This document shows, piece by piece, positions 1 through 7,328 of a stretch of DNA of 36,006 nucleotides. The translations under genes and the position numbers were made by a program. Numbering within the stretch: position 1 is the stretch's first letter; each line of letters opens with the position of its first letter. This DNA comes from Bacteroidetes bacterium UBA1947 (GTDB lineage: Bacteria > Bacteroidota > Bacteroidia > Chitinophagales > Chitinophagaceae). The notes under the pieces were generated by a model. That model saw only the letters and a program-made list of their open reading frames with translations. It searched no databases and was not told the DNA's origin. Location of the stretch: assembly GCA_002336915.1 (NCBI GenBank), contig DDET01000021.1, positions 113,756-149,761 of the forward strand, written 5' to 3'.

Positions 1-575
1 AAGATATAGGCATGATGAAAATGCTACCCGGCATGACGGTGATAGTACCCTGTGATTTTAACCAGACCAAAGCTGCAACTATAGCAATAGCCGATCACCA
101 GGGACCTGTGTATCTGCGTTTCGGCAGACCGAAGTGGCCGAACTTTACTGCAGAAGATCAAACCTTTGAGATAGGTAAGGCGCAGGTGCTGGCGGAAGGT
201 ACAGATGTATCGATCATAGCATGCGGGCATATGGTTTGGATAGCCGTAGAGGCCGCTAAGATACTTGCAGAAAAAGGCATATCGGTTGAACTGATCAACA
301 TGCATACCATAAAGCCGCTTGATGAAGGGGCCATTATAAAATCGTTGAAGAAAACAGGCTGTGTAGTTACTGCCGAGGAACATCAGATAAACGGTGGCCT
401 GGGTGACAGCGTGGCCAATGTAGCCAGCCGTGAGTGCCCTGTACCGCATGAGTATGTAGCGGTGATGGATACCTTTGGTGAAAGCGGGCAGCCTAAACAA
501 CTGCTGCAGAAATACGGGCTTACCAAAGAGAACATAGTAGTCGCAGCAGAGAAAGCTATAGCGCGCAAAAAGTAA
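1..575 (+). CDS. Transketolase, C-terminal chain (partial, 5' end outside window)
   Basis: This is the C-terminal part of a transketolase, the thiamine-diphosphate enzyme of the non-oxidative pentose phosphate pathway. The reading frame is open from the first bases and reads D-I-G-M-M-K-M-L-P-G-M-T-V, an internal stretch of the family, so the true start lies upstream and the ATG at 12 is not a start. The visible part covers the end of the pyrimidine-binding domain (PVYLRFGRPKWP) and the transketolase C-terminal domain (roughly residues 55-187, with GTDVSIIACGHMVWIAVEAA and the EEHQINGGLGDSVA motif). In many Bacteroidota transketolase is split into two adjacent genes of about 280 and 320 residues; the ending fits the second chain, but the window cannot show whether the gene is split. 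The C-terminal domain is shared with DXP synthase and 2-oxoacid dehydrogenase E1-beta; the motifs here fit transketolase best. Confidence 0.88.
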   Translation, partial: DIGMMKMLPGMTVIVPCDFNQTKAATIAIADHQGPVYLRFGRPKWPNFTAEDQTFEIGKAQVLAEGTDVSIIACGHMVWIAVEAAKILAEKGISVELINMHTIKPLDEGAIIKSLKKTGCVVTAEEHQINGGLGDSVANVASRECPVPHEYVAVMDTFGESGQPKQLLQKYGLTKENIVVAAEKAIARKK

Positions 576-592
576 AAGCTAAATACATAGAG

Positions 593-1042
593 ATGAGGGG
601 GAGCAGGAAATTAGTGATGTTGGTGGTGTTATTATTGGCAGCCTGTGGTACGCCCAAGAGCCTTGTATTCAAAGACGTAAAGAATTTCAGGCTGCACTCG
701 ATAAAACTCACAGAGCCGATCTTTGCGGCCGATGTGCGTTTTTATAATCCAAACAATTACCCGCTTACATTGAAGCATGCTGATGTGGATGTGTATATCA
801 ATAATAAATTCACCGGCAAGGTAACGCTGGACAGCAGCTATACCATACCCAGAAAAGATACTTTCTTGCTGCCTGTAACTATTAATGTGGCCCTTAACGG
901 TGCTTTTAATAATGCCTTACAACTTTTATTAAAAAAAGAGGTGCTGATTAAACTGCAAGGCAGTGCGCGCGCAGGGCGGGGTGTGGCGCTGGTGAATATC
1001 CCAATTAATTTTGAAGGGCGGAGCGAACTGTCGCTTTATTGA
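593..1042 (+). CDS. LEA14-like (WHy domain) lipoprotein
   Basis: A small predicted lipoprotein of 149 residues. The N-terminus is a lipoprotein signal peptide: basic residues, a hydrophobic run and the lipobox LAAC with Cys18 as the lipidation site. The rest resembles the LEA type 2/WHy beta-sandwich family, with the typical FKDVKNFRLHSI start, a central V-R-F-Y-N-P-N-N-Y-P-L motif (about residues 45-56) and a DVDVYINNKFTGKVTLD strand pair. Members are membrane-anchored beta-sandwich proteins; a bacterial function is mostly unknown, and the link with desiccation comes from plants. The ATG lies 17 bases after the transketolase stop, so the two may be co-transcribed. The start is supported by the immediate signal peptide. 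Assignment to the fold is by motif only. Confidence 0.7.
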   Translation: MRGSRKLVMLVVLLLAACGTPKSLVFKDVKNFRLHSIKLTEPIFAADVRFYNPNNYPLTLKHADVDVYINNKFTGKVTLDSSYTIPRKDTFLLPVTINVALNGAFNNALQLLLKKEVLIKLQGSARAGRGVALVNIPINFEGRSELSLY

Positions 1043-1245
1043 TCTTTCCGAGAAACGCAAAATAGCGCTCCGAGAATTGTTCAACCCCTTCGGGGTTGTT
1101 AGGTTGTAGATTTCTACACTCCCCGGATTTCATCCGGGGCTATTCAAATTTAATCCCTTCGGGATATTTCCCTGACCTCAGGAAGCGGTGCTGACACTAC
1201 CTGCGTGACCGCGGTAAACGATGCTGACTCCAGGCACAAAAAGAA
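1043..1245. repeat. Hairpin-rich intergenic repeat region
   Basis: Gap without a gene that holds a chain of perfect short palindromes: CAACCCC/GGGGTTG (1082-1098), TGTAGA/TCTACA (1105-1118), CCCCGGAT/ATCCGGGG (1121-1139), ATCCC/GGGAT (1153-1165) and CCTGA/TCAGG (1171-1182). The first, third and fourth all have the same three-base loop TTC. The spacing and shared loop look like a REP-type intergenic repeat family, which is an inference from form. At 1183-1201 a 19-base motif follows that recurs with two mismatches at 7227-7245. Confidence 0.55.
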
Positions 1246-1270
1246 AGGCTGCCAAGACAACCGGCAGCCT
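1246..1270 (-). terminator. Terminator-like hairpin (third of three)
   Basis: Perfect 8-base stem AGGCTGCC/GGCAGCCT with a 9-base loop. On the minus strand it is followed by TTTCTTTTT, the form of an intrinsic terminator. It lies about 170 bases past the stop of the T9SS protein gene and behind two other hairpins of the same orientation. Confidence 0.5.
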
Positions 1271-1294
1271 AATAGAAATTGGTTTATACAAAAA

Positions 1295-1320
1295 CTACTA
1301 ATGCATTTTACCCTTAGTAG
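1295..1320 (-). terminator. Terminator-like hairpin (second of three)
   Basis: Perfect 7-base stem CTACTAA/TTAGTAG with a 12-base loop, followed on the minus strand by TTTTTGT. It is weaker than its neighbours because the stem is AT-rich and the loop large. Confidence 0.35.
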
Positions 1321-1392
1321 TCACCCTCTGCCATTATAGACGAAGGCCGGATTGAATTCGTTAGTGGATTGAAAATATATTTTTAAAAATAA

Positions 1393-1416
1393 AGGAAGGG
1401 GTATAAACCCCTTCCT
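1393..1416 (-). terminator. Intrinsic terminator of the T9SS protein gene
   Basis: Perfect 9-base stem AGGAAGGGG/CCCCTTCCT with a 6-base loop, followed on the minus strand by TTTATTTTT. It begins about 27 bases after the stop codon at 1443 and is the natural terminator of that gene. Confidence 0.8.
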
Positions 1417-1442
1417 GATCGTATTATTTGAACCGTAAATTC

Positions 1443-3188
1443 TTAGTGCAGGATATCGATCCTGGTAGTCATCTCATTAGTAGCGTTGCTAATCTTTAGC
1501 ATATACACGCCTTGCGGTATAGCTGTTGTGTTTATCTCGGCTTTGTTATCCCCGTTCTGTGTCGTTACAGGGCGGCCAAGTACATCATACAACGTAAGTG
1601 TAAAGCTGCCTTTCATGTCAACCATCAATTTGTTGTTGGCCGGGTTAGGATAAACGCTGGCTTCCATATTTCCTTTGGTGATGCGCTGAACACTTACTGG
1701 GGAAATGGTATTGAGGGTAGTGTTTGTGATCACAGCGCTATTGAAGTCGAAATAAATGCTGGCCTTGTTATGGATAGTAGAAAGCGGTGAAAGCGGGTTC
1801 TTAGGCCTTACGCTGTACATCACGAAGCCATGGCTTCCGGCCATATCTGCGCCGCTATCGGGCAGGTTAATGTTATCGAAGCGGAAGACCAATATATTGC
1901 CGGGCAAAGTACTGATAGTAACCGGGTGGCTTGAGCTGATAAAGTGCAAAGTATTAATATCCACATTGTTGTCGAGTGTATCTTTCACCGTAACATTTAT
2001 AGCTGCAGCGGTACCTGTATTCTGGAAGTTAACTACATAAGAAAGCATAGTACTGTTGGCTATATAGCCGGGAGTACCTGCACCCTTAGGCATTACTTCT
2101 TTTTCGTTCGGATCAACTGCGTTTGTTACAACGCCGCATATATTGTACATATTATTAGTAGTATCCGGATCGTTATACAAGGCAGGGGTATCAACTGTTA
2201 CAAGGTTGCATATAGTGTCGCCCTGTACAGCTGCGGAATCGCAGAACACATAAATGTCAGAAATGAGCGGGTGCATCTGGTCCATACCTACAACATTCCA
2301 TGTAAGTACCTGGCCCGAAACAGTAGTAGGCGGCGTACCATATAAAGTGCTGGTATAGGTGAGGCGTGGGTCGAGCGTTAAGGTAACCGTGGTGTTTGCA
2401 CCGATGCAGGCATTGTCGGAACCTGCATAAATGTACATGGCGCGGTTAAAACCGGGCCTAAAGGTCCAGGCTGAGCCAGTAACCGAAAGGTCGATATCAT
2501 TCGTTGGCGAACATTGATAGGCAAGGTCTTCAACATAAGAGCCTGTTGTTACACTTACTGTCTGGATGCCAGACAATGGACAGATAGGTGTGTAGCCCCA
2601 AAGAGCAGCCTTTGTAATGTCGTAAGTAAAGCCACCGGGCACATCTATGTTATAGATACCGTTAGAGTCGGTGATTGCGTAATAAACTGCCGATGTGCTA
2701 ATATTTTTGATCTTAGCAAGCTCATGCGCAAATGGCAAATCGCCAGAATTATAAGTACAGTCGTTATTGTTGTCCGCGTATAGCCTTCCCGATAAGTTAG
2801 CACAAGTATCATTTATGGTAACGGGGGCTGTATAAAGCGTATCTGCAACGCCGCTGGTAGCTGTAAATATAACACGGGTAGTAAAGGTGCCGGGAAAAGT
2901 ATAGGCGTGATTTGCATAAGCGCTATTTGAAGTATTGGCGGGTATGCTGTATGTAAAGGTTGATGCATCGCCAAAATTAAATTCCACAACTATAGAATCG
3001 CCGGGTATTATAGTACCCGTTGCAACCGTATGTGCCGATATCATCCGGTAAGAGGGAAAAGAACAATAGGTATCGAAACTGTCTGTCAAGGAATGCTGCA
3101 CAAAAGCGGTGATCTGTGCTGCTGATTTTTGTGGCAGAAAGCTCAAAGCCAGAACGGAAAGAAATGTGAGCGTAAGTATTTTTTTCAT
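1443..3188 (-). CDS. T9SS-secreted adhesin-like protein with PKD-like, SdrD B-like and DUF7619-like domains
   Basis: Predicted outer-surface or secreted protein of 581 residues. A Sec signal peptide (about 1-24, ending SAAQ) is followed by a PKD-like beta domain (about 58-115, with FNFGDAST and NHAYTFPGTFTTRVIF), an SdrD B-like segment (133-190, GRLYADNNNDCTYNSGD), a DUF11-like stretch, and a domain resembling DUF7619 (about 355-495), recognisable from DPNEKEVMPKGAGTPGYI, YVVNFQNTGTA and the P-D-S-G-A-D-M-A-G-S-H-G-F segment. The last ~75 residues are a type A sorting signal of the type IX secretion system: YPNP at 513-516, LYDVLGRPV and PQGVYMLKI. Such tails direct the protein through the outer membrane and are removed or exchanged for a lipopolysaccharide anchor. 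No catalytic domain is visible, so a binding or structural role is likely. A terminator follows at 1393-1416. Confidence 0.85.
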   Translation of the reverse strand: MKKILTLTFLSVLALSFLPQKSAAQITAFVQHSLTDSFDTYCSFPSYRMISAHTVATGTIIPGDSIVVEFNFGDASTFTYSIPANTSNSAYANHAYTFPGTFTTRVIFTATSGVADTLYTAPVTINDTCANLSGRLYADNNNDCTYNSGDLPFAHELAKIKNISTSAVYYAITDSNGIYNIDVPGGFTYDITKAALWGYTPICPLSGIQTVSVTTGSYVEDLAYQCSPTNDIDLSVTGSAWTFRPGFNRAMYIYAGSDNACIGANTTVTLTLDPRLTYTSTLYGTPPTTVSGQVLTWNVVGMDQMHPLISDIYVFCDSAAVQGDTICNLVTVDTPALYNDPDTTNNMYNICGVVTNAVDPNEKEVMPKGAGTPGYIANSTMLSYVVNFQNTGTAAAINVTVKDTLDNNVDINTLHFISSSHPVTISTLPGNILVFRFDNINLPDSGADMAGSHGFVMYSVRPKNPLSPLSTIHNKASIYFDFNSAVITNTTLNTISPVSVQRITKGNMEASVYPNPANNKLMVDMKGSFTLTLYDVLGRPVTTQNGDNKAEINTTAIPQGVYMLKISNATNEMTTRIDILH

Positions 3189-3295
3189 AAAGTAAATTTT
3201 ATTGATGTAAAAAAGGACATGGCAGTATCAATAGAGACGTAATGATAGGGCCTTGCGTTAGAAAAGTACCGACATTTTTAGGCTAAAAACAAAAA

Positions 3296-3315
3296 AAGAA
3301 CCTCAATAGGCTCTT
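3296..3315 (-). terminator. Terminator of dcd
   Basis: On the minus strand AAGAGCC pairs with GGTTCTT (one G-T wobble) and is followed directly by TTTTTTTG. It lies about 34 bases after the dcd stop codon. Confidence 0.6.
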
Positions 3316-3348
3316 TATATTGCTATATAATATATTAATTTTTAATTA

Positions 3349-3885
3349 CTAAAATTCATTTTTCCACATCATGCTCTCTACGGGCTTGATGGTGCGGGTA
3401 TTGTACTTTGCGTTTGCCTTGGTATTGTACTTGTTGATGATCTCACCGTCAACGGGGAAATAAATGAGCTGACCGATAGGCATGCCGGCGTAGATACGCA
3501 CAGGATGGACGCAAGATATCTCCAATGTCCAGGTGTTGCAAAAGCCTACATCACCTTTGCCGGCAGTAGCATGTATGTCTATACCGAGGCGACCCGTAGA
3601 TGACTTGCCCTCGAGGAATGGAACGTGTGCATGCGTTTCTGTGTATTCTTCTGTTACGCCCAGGTACAGGGTGCCGGGTTGCAATACAAAACCTTCGGCG
3701 GGTATTTCGAAATGCTCCACAAGGTTGTGCTTCTTTGCATCAAGCTCCCTGTTCACATATGTAGCAAGATGCCGGCCCAGGTGGACATCGTAAGAGTTTG
3801 TTCCAAGATATTTACGATCATAAGGCTCAATAATGATGGTGCCTTTTTCTATCTCTTCAAGTATGCGTGTGTCGGAAAGGATCAT
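3349..3885 (-). CDS. dcd: dCTP deaminase
   Basis: Converts dCTP to dUTP plus ammonia, feeding dTTP synthesis in the cytoplasm. The 178-residue length matches the family. Visible landmarks are the N-terminal MILSD, GTNSYDVHLG (28-37), the nucleotide-binding E-G-K-S-S-T-G-R-L-G (92-101), HATAGKGDVGF (105-115) and T-L-E-I-S with the catalytic glutamate at 122, followed by GMPIGQLIYFPV. The homologous dUTPases share the fold but lack this glutamate arrangement; some archaeal members also hydrolyse dUTP, which cannot be judged here. The gene stands alone, transcribed divergently from the phosphopantetheinyl transferase. A perfect TAnnTTTG box ends only four bases before the ATG, which suggests a leaderless transcript. 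Confidence 0.93.
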   Translation of the reverse strand: MILSDTRILEEIEKGTIIIEPYDRKYLGTNSYDVHLGRHLATYVNRELDAKKHNLVEHFEIPAEGFVLQPGTLYLGVTEEYTETHAHVPFLEGKSSTGRLGIDIHATAGKGDVGFCNTWTLEISCVHPVRIYAGMPIGQLIYFPVDGEIINKYNTKANAKYNTRTIKPVESMMWKNEF

Positions 3886-3889
3886 AGGG

Positions 3890-3897
3890 CAAATATA
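3890..3897 (-). promoter_or_regulatory. Bacteroidota-type -7 box of dcd
   Basis: On the minus strand the sequence TATATTTG matches the TAnnTTTG consensus exactly. It ends four bases upstream of the dcd ATG (3883-3885), so transcription would start at or just before the start codon. I see no clear -33 TTTG at the right distance. Confidence 0.5.
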
Positions 3898-3898
3898 G

Positions 3899-4003
3899 CT
3901 TGTTGGTTGATTAGTTTATTAGTTGACTAGTTGATAGGTTGATAAGTTGGGGATATGTCTTGGGAAGGTTGATATTTGATGGGTTGATAAGTTGATAAGT
4001 ATG
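3899..4003. repeat. Degenerate tandem heptamer/octamer tract
   Basis: The divergent spacer between dcd and the phosphopantetheinyl transferase gene is built from imperfect copies of a 7-8 base unit, GTTGATA(AG) on the plus strand (for example GTTGATAGGTTGATAAGTTG, and again GTTGATAAGTTGATAAG near the end). About ten recognisable copies occur, with a less regular middle. It has no spacers of constant length, so it is not CRISPR. Confidence 0.55.
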
Positions 4004-4025
4004 GGCATCAGGCATACCTTTGAGT

Positions 4026-4667
4026 ATGCCATTATACAGAGAGTGGAGCATAGAACATCATAGCCTTGCGGCCATCTGGGAGATAGATGAGCCTGAAAGT
4101 TTTTTTACAGAGCGCACAGGGCTGGCCCCTGATATAAAATTTGAAAAGCGGCGGATGGAGCACCTTGCCGGACGATTCCTGCTGAAGCATCTAAAAGAAG
4201 ATTTTCCCTTATTCAATATACAGCCCGATAAGCATGATAAACCGCGGATAGACGAGAATGCCTATTTCTTTTCCATATCCCATTCATGGCCGTATGTGGC
4301 AGCCGTGGTGAGCCTGACAAATGAATGCGGCATAGATATTCAGACCTGGCACCCCAGCATCCAAAAAATACAGCACAAATTTCTATCGCCAGAGGAGCAG
4401 ACACTGTTCAACAATGATATCAGACTACTTACGATGGCCTGGTGTGCAAAAGAGGCGGCTTATAAATGGCAGGGAAGACGCGGAGTGGAATTTATAGAGC
4501 ATTTAGAAATAATATCAACTGAGCAGCTCGAGCAAGTATACAACATTATAGTTTATCTTAAATTAACTACCCCAACAAAGGTGCTGACTATCAAAAACCT
4601 CATGGAGCAAGCATTTTCATGCTCTTTTGTCGTAAACAACAAGGTAATTTCGAACAGCGATATTTAA
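4026..4667 (+). CDS. 4'-phosphopantetheinyl transferase superfamily protein (Sfp/AcpT-like)
   Basis: Transfers the phosphopantetheine arm of CoA to a serine of carrier proteins. The family motifs are present: FSISHSW (82-88), G-I-D-I-Q (102-106) with the magnesium-binding Asp104, and WCAKEAAYK (139-147) with Glu143 and Lys147. At about 213 residues it has the size of the Sfp group rather than the ~125-residue AcpS group. I chose ATG 4026; a TTG six bases upstream (4020) is in frame but less likely. The physiological target, fatty acid ACP or a secondary-metabolite carrier protein, cannot be inferred because no synthase gene is nearby. The C-terminal ~45 residues are poorly conserved. Confidence 0.85.
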   Translation: MPLYREWSIEHHSLAAIWEIDEPESFFTERTGLAPDIKFEKRRMEHLAGRFLLKHLKEDFPLFNIQPDKHDKPRIDENAYFFSISHSWPYVAAVVSLTNECGIDIQTWHPSIQKIQHKFLSPEEQTLFNNDIRLLTMAWCAKEAAYKWQGRRGVEFIEHLEIISTEQLEQVYNIIVYLKLTTPTKVLTIKNLMEQAFSCSFVVNNKVISNSDI

Positions 4668-4737
4668 TATTTTATTTCGCTATGTTTATATTTAGATAGT
4701 TTTTTTCGAAAAAATTCATTGAAAACAAAAAATTTGT

Positions 4738-4745
4738 TAGATTTG
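4738..4745 (+). promoter_or_regulatory. Bacteroidota-type -7 box of glutamine synthetase III
   Basis: TAGATTTG matches TAnnTTTG exactly and lies 11 bases before the ATG at 4757. A TTG at 4719-4721 is 16 bases upstream, slightly short for the usual -33 spacing. The untranslated leader would be only some 5-15 bases. Confidence 0.55.
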
Positions 4746-4756
4746 CACAAAATCTA

Positions 4757-6955
4757 ATGTTTATGTCATCTTTACGCTACCAAGCATTACAAGAGCTATC
4801 GAAAGAGGAGAAAAAAGTCTCCGGTTACGGTGGAAAGAAGATCACAGCGATCTTTGCCAGCAATGTTTTTAACGGACGCACTATGCGCGAATACCTGAGC
4901 GATGAGGCTTACAAGAGCCTGCAAGGTTCTATCAAATCAGGTTCGAAAATAGACCGGAGGATGGCAGACCAGGTGGCAGCGGGCATGAAGGCATGGGCTG
5001 AAGAACGTGGTGTGACACACTTTACGCACTGGTTCCAACCGCTTACAGGTACAACAGCAGAAAAACACGATTCTTTCTTTACTATAAAAAGCGACGGCAC
5101 TGCAATAGAACTATTTGACGGTGATGCGCTGATACAACAAGAACCGGACGCATCGAGCTTCCCGAACGGTGGCATACGCGCCACATTCGAAGCCCGTGGT
5201 TATACTGCATGGGATCCATCATCGCCTGCATTCATTATGGAAGCAGGTTCGGGTAAAACGCTTTGCATACCTACCATATTTATTGCATACAATGGTGAAT
5301 CGCTTGATTATAAAGCACCATTATTGAAATCGATAGCCGCGCTTGATAAAGCTGCAGTAGATGTATGTAACTATTTTGATAAGAACGTAACGAAAGTTAC
5401 ATGTACCCTGGGCTGGGAACAGGAATATTTTGTAGTGGATGAAACGCTGGCTAATGCGCGCCCCGACCTGGTAATGTGCGGACGCACACTGATAGGACAT
5501 GCGCCTGCAAAAGGGCAGCAACTTGAAGACCATTACTTCGGCTCGATACCCGAACGTGTGTATGCATTCATGCAGGATTTTGAACAGGAATCGTACAAAC
5601 TAGGCATACCACTACGTACACGTCATAACGAAGTGGCACCCGGGCAGTTTGAGTGTGCCCCTATATTTGAAGAGTGTAATATAGCGGTGGACCATAACTC
5701 GCTGCTAATGGACGTAATGGCCAAAGTGGCCAAACGCCACAAGCTGAAGGTATTGCTGCACGAAAAACCATTTGCAGGCGTAAATGGCAGTGGCAAGCAT
5801 AATAACTGGAGCCTTGCTACCGATACAGGGGTGAACCTTCTGAGCCCCGGCAAGACACCACGTACGAATCTAATGTTCCTGACCTTCTTCGTGAACGCCA
5901 TCAAAGCGGTGAACGATCATGCCGACCTGCTGCGCGCAGCGATAGCATCAGCGAACAACGACCACCGTTTGGGTGCTAATGAAGCCCCTCCTGCCATCAT
6001 ATCTGTATATATAGGCAAGTTCCTTACAGAAGTGCTGAATGAAGTGGAAACACGTGTGAAAGAGAAATTCAGCGAGCAGGATGAAGTAATACTGAAGCTG
6101 GATATACACAAACAAATACCGGAACTGCTGATGGACAATACGGACCGTAACCGTACCAGCCCATTCGCCTTCACGGGAAACAAATTTGAGTTCCGCGCAG
6201 TGGGCTCAACAGCCAATTGCGGGTCGCCAATGACGGTACTCAATACCATCATGGCACAATCGCTGAAGGAATTTAAACATGATGTGGATGCGCTGATAGA
6301 AAAAGGCGAGAAAAAGGAAATAGCCATCATGCACATACTGCGTGATTATATTACCAAATCGAAGAACATACTGTTCGAGGGTGATAACTACAGTGAAGCA
6401 TGGGCTGAAGAAGCCAAACGCCGTGGCTTGAATAACTTTAAGACCACACCTGAAGCGTTAAATGCTTATGTAACTGAAAAGGGCAAGCAGGTATTCTTTA
6501 ACAACGACATCTATACAGAGCGCGAACTGGAAGCAAGGCATGAGATAATGCTGGAAGACTATGTGAAGAAAGTGCAGATAGAGGCACGCATGATAGGCTA
6601 CCTGGCAACTAACCACGTGCTACCTGCAGCAATAGAATATCAAAATGTACTGATAAAAAATGTAACAGGGCTTAAAGAACTGGGACTGGATAAGGAAGGT
6701 TACAAAGCACAACTGAACCTGATAACTGTAATAAGCGGCCATATACAAGGCATAAATGACAATGTGGAAGCTATGCTGGAAGCACGCAAGAATGCTAACA
6801 ATACTGAGAACATGCACAAGCGTGCTGAAATGTATTGTCACAACGTAAAAACTTACTTTGATAAGATACGCTACCATGCAGACAAGCTGGAGCTGGTGGT
6901 GGATGATAAGACATGGCCCCTGCCTAAGTATCGTGAGCTATTGTTTTTAAGGTAA
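4757..6955 (+). CDS. glnN: Glutamine synthetase type III
   Basis: ATP-dependent synthesis of glutamine from glutamate and ammonium, the main nitrogen-assimilation step. At 732 residues it has the size of the GSIII family, much larger than GSI (~470), and carries its signatures: MREYLSDEAYKSL near the N-terminus, HFTHWFQPLTG and T-A-E-K-H-D-S-F-F (about 94-112), the catalytic-core segments EVAPGQFECAPIFEE and GVNGSGKHNNWS, and NNDHRLGANEAPPAI (about 396-410). GSIII is typical of Bacteroidota and cyanobacteria and forms a double-ring dodecamer; it is not regulated by adenylylation like enterobacterial GSI. A second ATG two codons downstream (4763, MSSLRYQAL) matches common GSIII starts and may be the real one. 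The gene has its own -7 box and a strong terminator, so it is probably monocistronic. No glnB or amtB neighbour is present. Confidence 0.95.
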   Translation: MFMSSLRYQALQELSKEEKKVSGYGGKKITAIFASNVFNGRTMREYLSDEAYKSLQGSIKSGSKIDRRMADQVAAGMKAWAEERGVTHFTHWFQPLTGTTAEKHDSFFTIKSDGTAIELFDGDALIQQEPDASSFPNGGIRATFEARGYTAWDPSSPAFIMEAGSGKTLCIPTIFIAYNGESLDYKAPLLKSIAALDKAAVDVCNYFDKNVTKVTCTLGWEQEYFVVDETLANARPDLVMCGRTLIGHAPAKGQQLEDHYFGSIPERVYAFMQDFEQESYKLGIPLRTRHNEVAPGQFECAPIFEECNIAVDHNSLLMDVMAKVAKRHKLKVLLHEKPFAGVNGSGKHNNWSLATDTGVNLLSPGKTPRTNLMFLTFFVNAIKAVNDHADLLRAAIASANNDHRLGANEAPPAIISVYIGKFLTEVLNEVETRVKEKFSEQDEVILKLDIHKQIPELLMDNTDRNRTSPFAFTGNKFEFRAVGSTANCGSPMTVLNTIMAQSLKEFKHDVDALIEKGEKKEIAIMHILRDYITKSKNILFEGDNYSEAWAEEAKRRGLNNFKTTPEALNAYVTEKGKQVFFNNDIYTERELEARHEIMLEDYVKKVQIEARMIGYLATNHVLPAAIEYQNVLIKNVTGLKELGLDKEGYKAQLNLITVISGHIQGINDNVEAMLEARKNANNTENMHKRAEMYCHNVKTYFDKIRYHADKLELVVDDKTWPLPKYRELLFLR

Positions 6956-6975
6956 TAGGAATTTGTTATAAAAAA

Positions 6976-6996
6976 AGCCCGCCAAACTGGTGGGCT
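6976..6996 (+). terminator. Terminator of glnN (T1)
   Basis: Stem AGCCCGCC/GGTGGGCT (one G-T pair) with a 5-base loop, followed by TTTTTG and preceded by an A-run, so it can work in both directions. It starts 21 bases after the glnN stop. It is 18/21 identical to the hairpin at 7309-7329. Confidence 0.85.
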
Positions 6997-7038
6997 TTTT
7001 GTTTTAGCGGTTGAACGCGAGTGATTTTTCATCTTGAA

Positions 7039-7069
7039 CAATTGAGTCCTCTATCGGGAGACTCAATTG
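7039..7069. repeat. Hairpin repeat H1
   Basis: Palindromic unit with a perfect 10-base stem CAATTGAGTC/GACTCAATTG, extendable by two pairs with one bulged C. It is 30/31 identical to H2 at 7269-7299. Confidence 0.85.
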
Positions 7070-7268
7070 AAAAAAGAACTTCGCCCGACAGGTTATTATC
7101 GCGAGGATGTTCGATACTTCGGCATCGGCAGATGTTTGATATGCTGTTCCTATAAACGTTTGATGCCTTGGGCATCTTATTATTAATTGCCAAACCAAGC
7201 CTGTACTTAACGCGTCTGACCGCTGAAAGCGGTACTGACGCTACCGGTACCAGCCGGTCCGTCGCGAG

Positions 7269-7299
7269 CAATTGAGTCCTCTATCGAGAGACTCAATTG
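7269..7299. repeat. Hairpin repeat H2
   Basis: Second copy of the H1 palindrome, 230 bases downstream. The only difference is one loop-proximal base, G at 7057 against A at 7287. Both copies are preceded at short distance by CGCGAG. Confidence 0.85.
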
Positions 7300-7309
7300 G
7301 TAAAAAAAG

Positions 7310-7328
7310 GCCCACCAAACCGGTGGGC
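7310..7328 (-). terminator. Terminator of the PAS protein gene (T2)
   Basis: Stem GCCCACC/GGTGGGC with a 5-base loop, followed on the minus strand by CTTTTTTT; the plus side also has a T-run. It lies immediately after the stop of the minus-strand gene at 7333. Near copy of T1 at 6976-6996. Confidence 0.85.

Larger units (their letters stand above)
7001..7309. other. Non-coding block between paired hairpins and paired terminators
   Basis: No convincing gene. The block holds the two 31-base hairpins H1 and H2 and, between them, a row of small perfect or near-perfect stems: a TTCG-capped stem at about 7112-7127, GATGCC/GGCATC (7162-7176), ACCGCT/AGCGGT (7219-7233) and ACCGG/CCGGT (7243-7258). 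It shares AAGCGGTnCTGACnCTACC at 7227-7245 with the gap at 1183-1201. Possible natures are a structured RNA, a REP-like composite element or a non-autonomous mobile element; the sequence alone does not decide. Confidence 0.5.

Noticed and set aside
1321..1392. Tiny minus-strand ORF MAEGDY ending in the 1295-1320 hairpin
   Set aside because: Six codons are too few to support as a gene, without a ribosome binding site or homologs to judge by.
3899..4003. Repeat tract as a CRISPR array
   Set aside because: The units are 7-8 bases, directly adjacent and degenerate, with no unique spacers of constant length and no cas genes nearby.
4026..4667. Phosphopantetheinyl transferase as part of a natural-product cluster
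   Set aside because: No polyketide, peptide or other carrier-protein synthase lies in the window; neighbours are dcd and glnN.
7001..7309. Hairpins H1/H2 as ends of an insertion sequence
   Set aside because: There is no transposase ORF between them, and each copy is itself a palindrome, so the pair gives no direct evidence for terminal inverted repeats or target duplication. A non-autonomous element remains possible and is listed as a finding.
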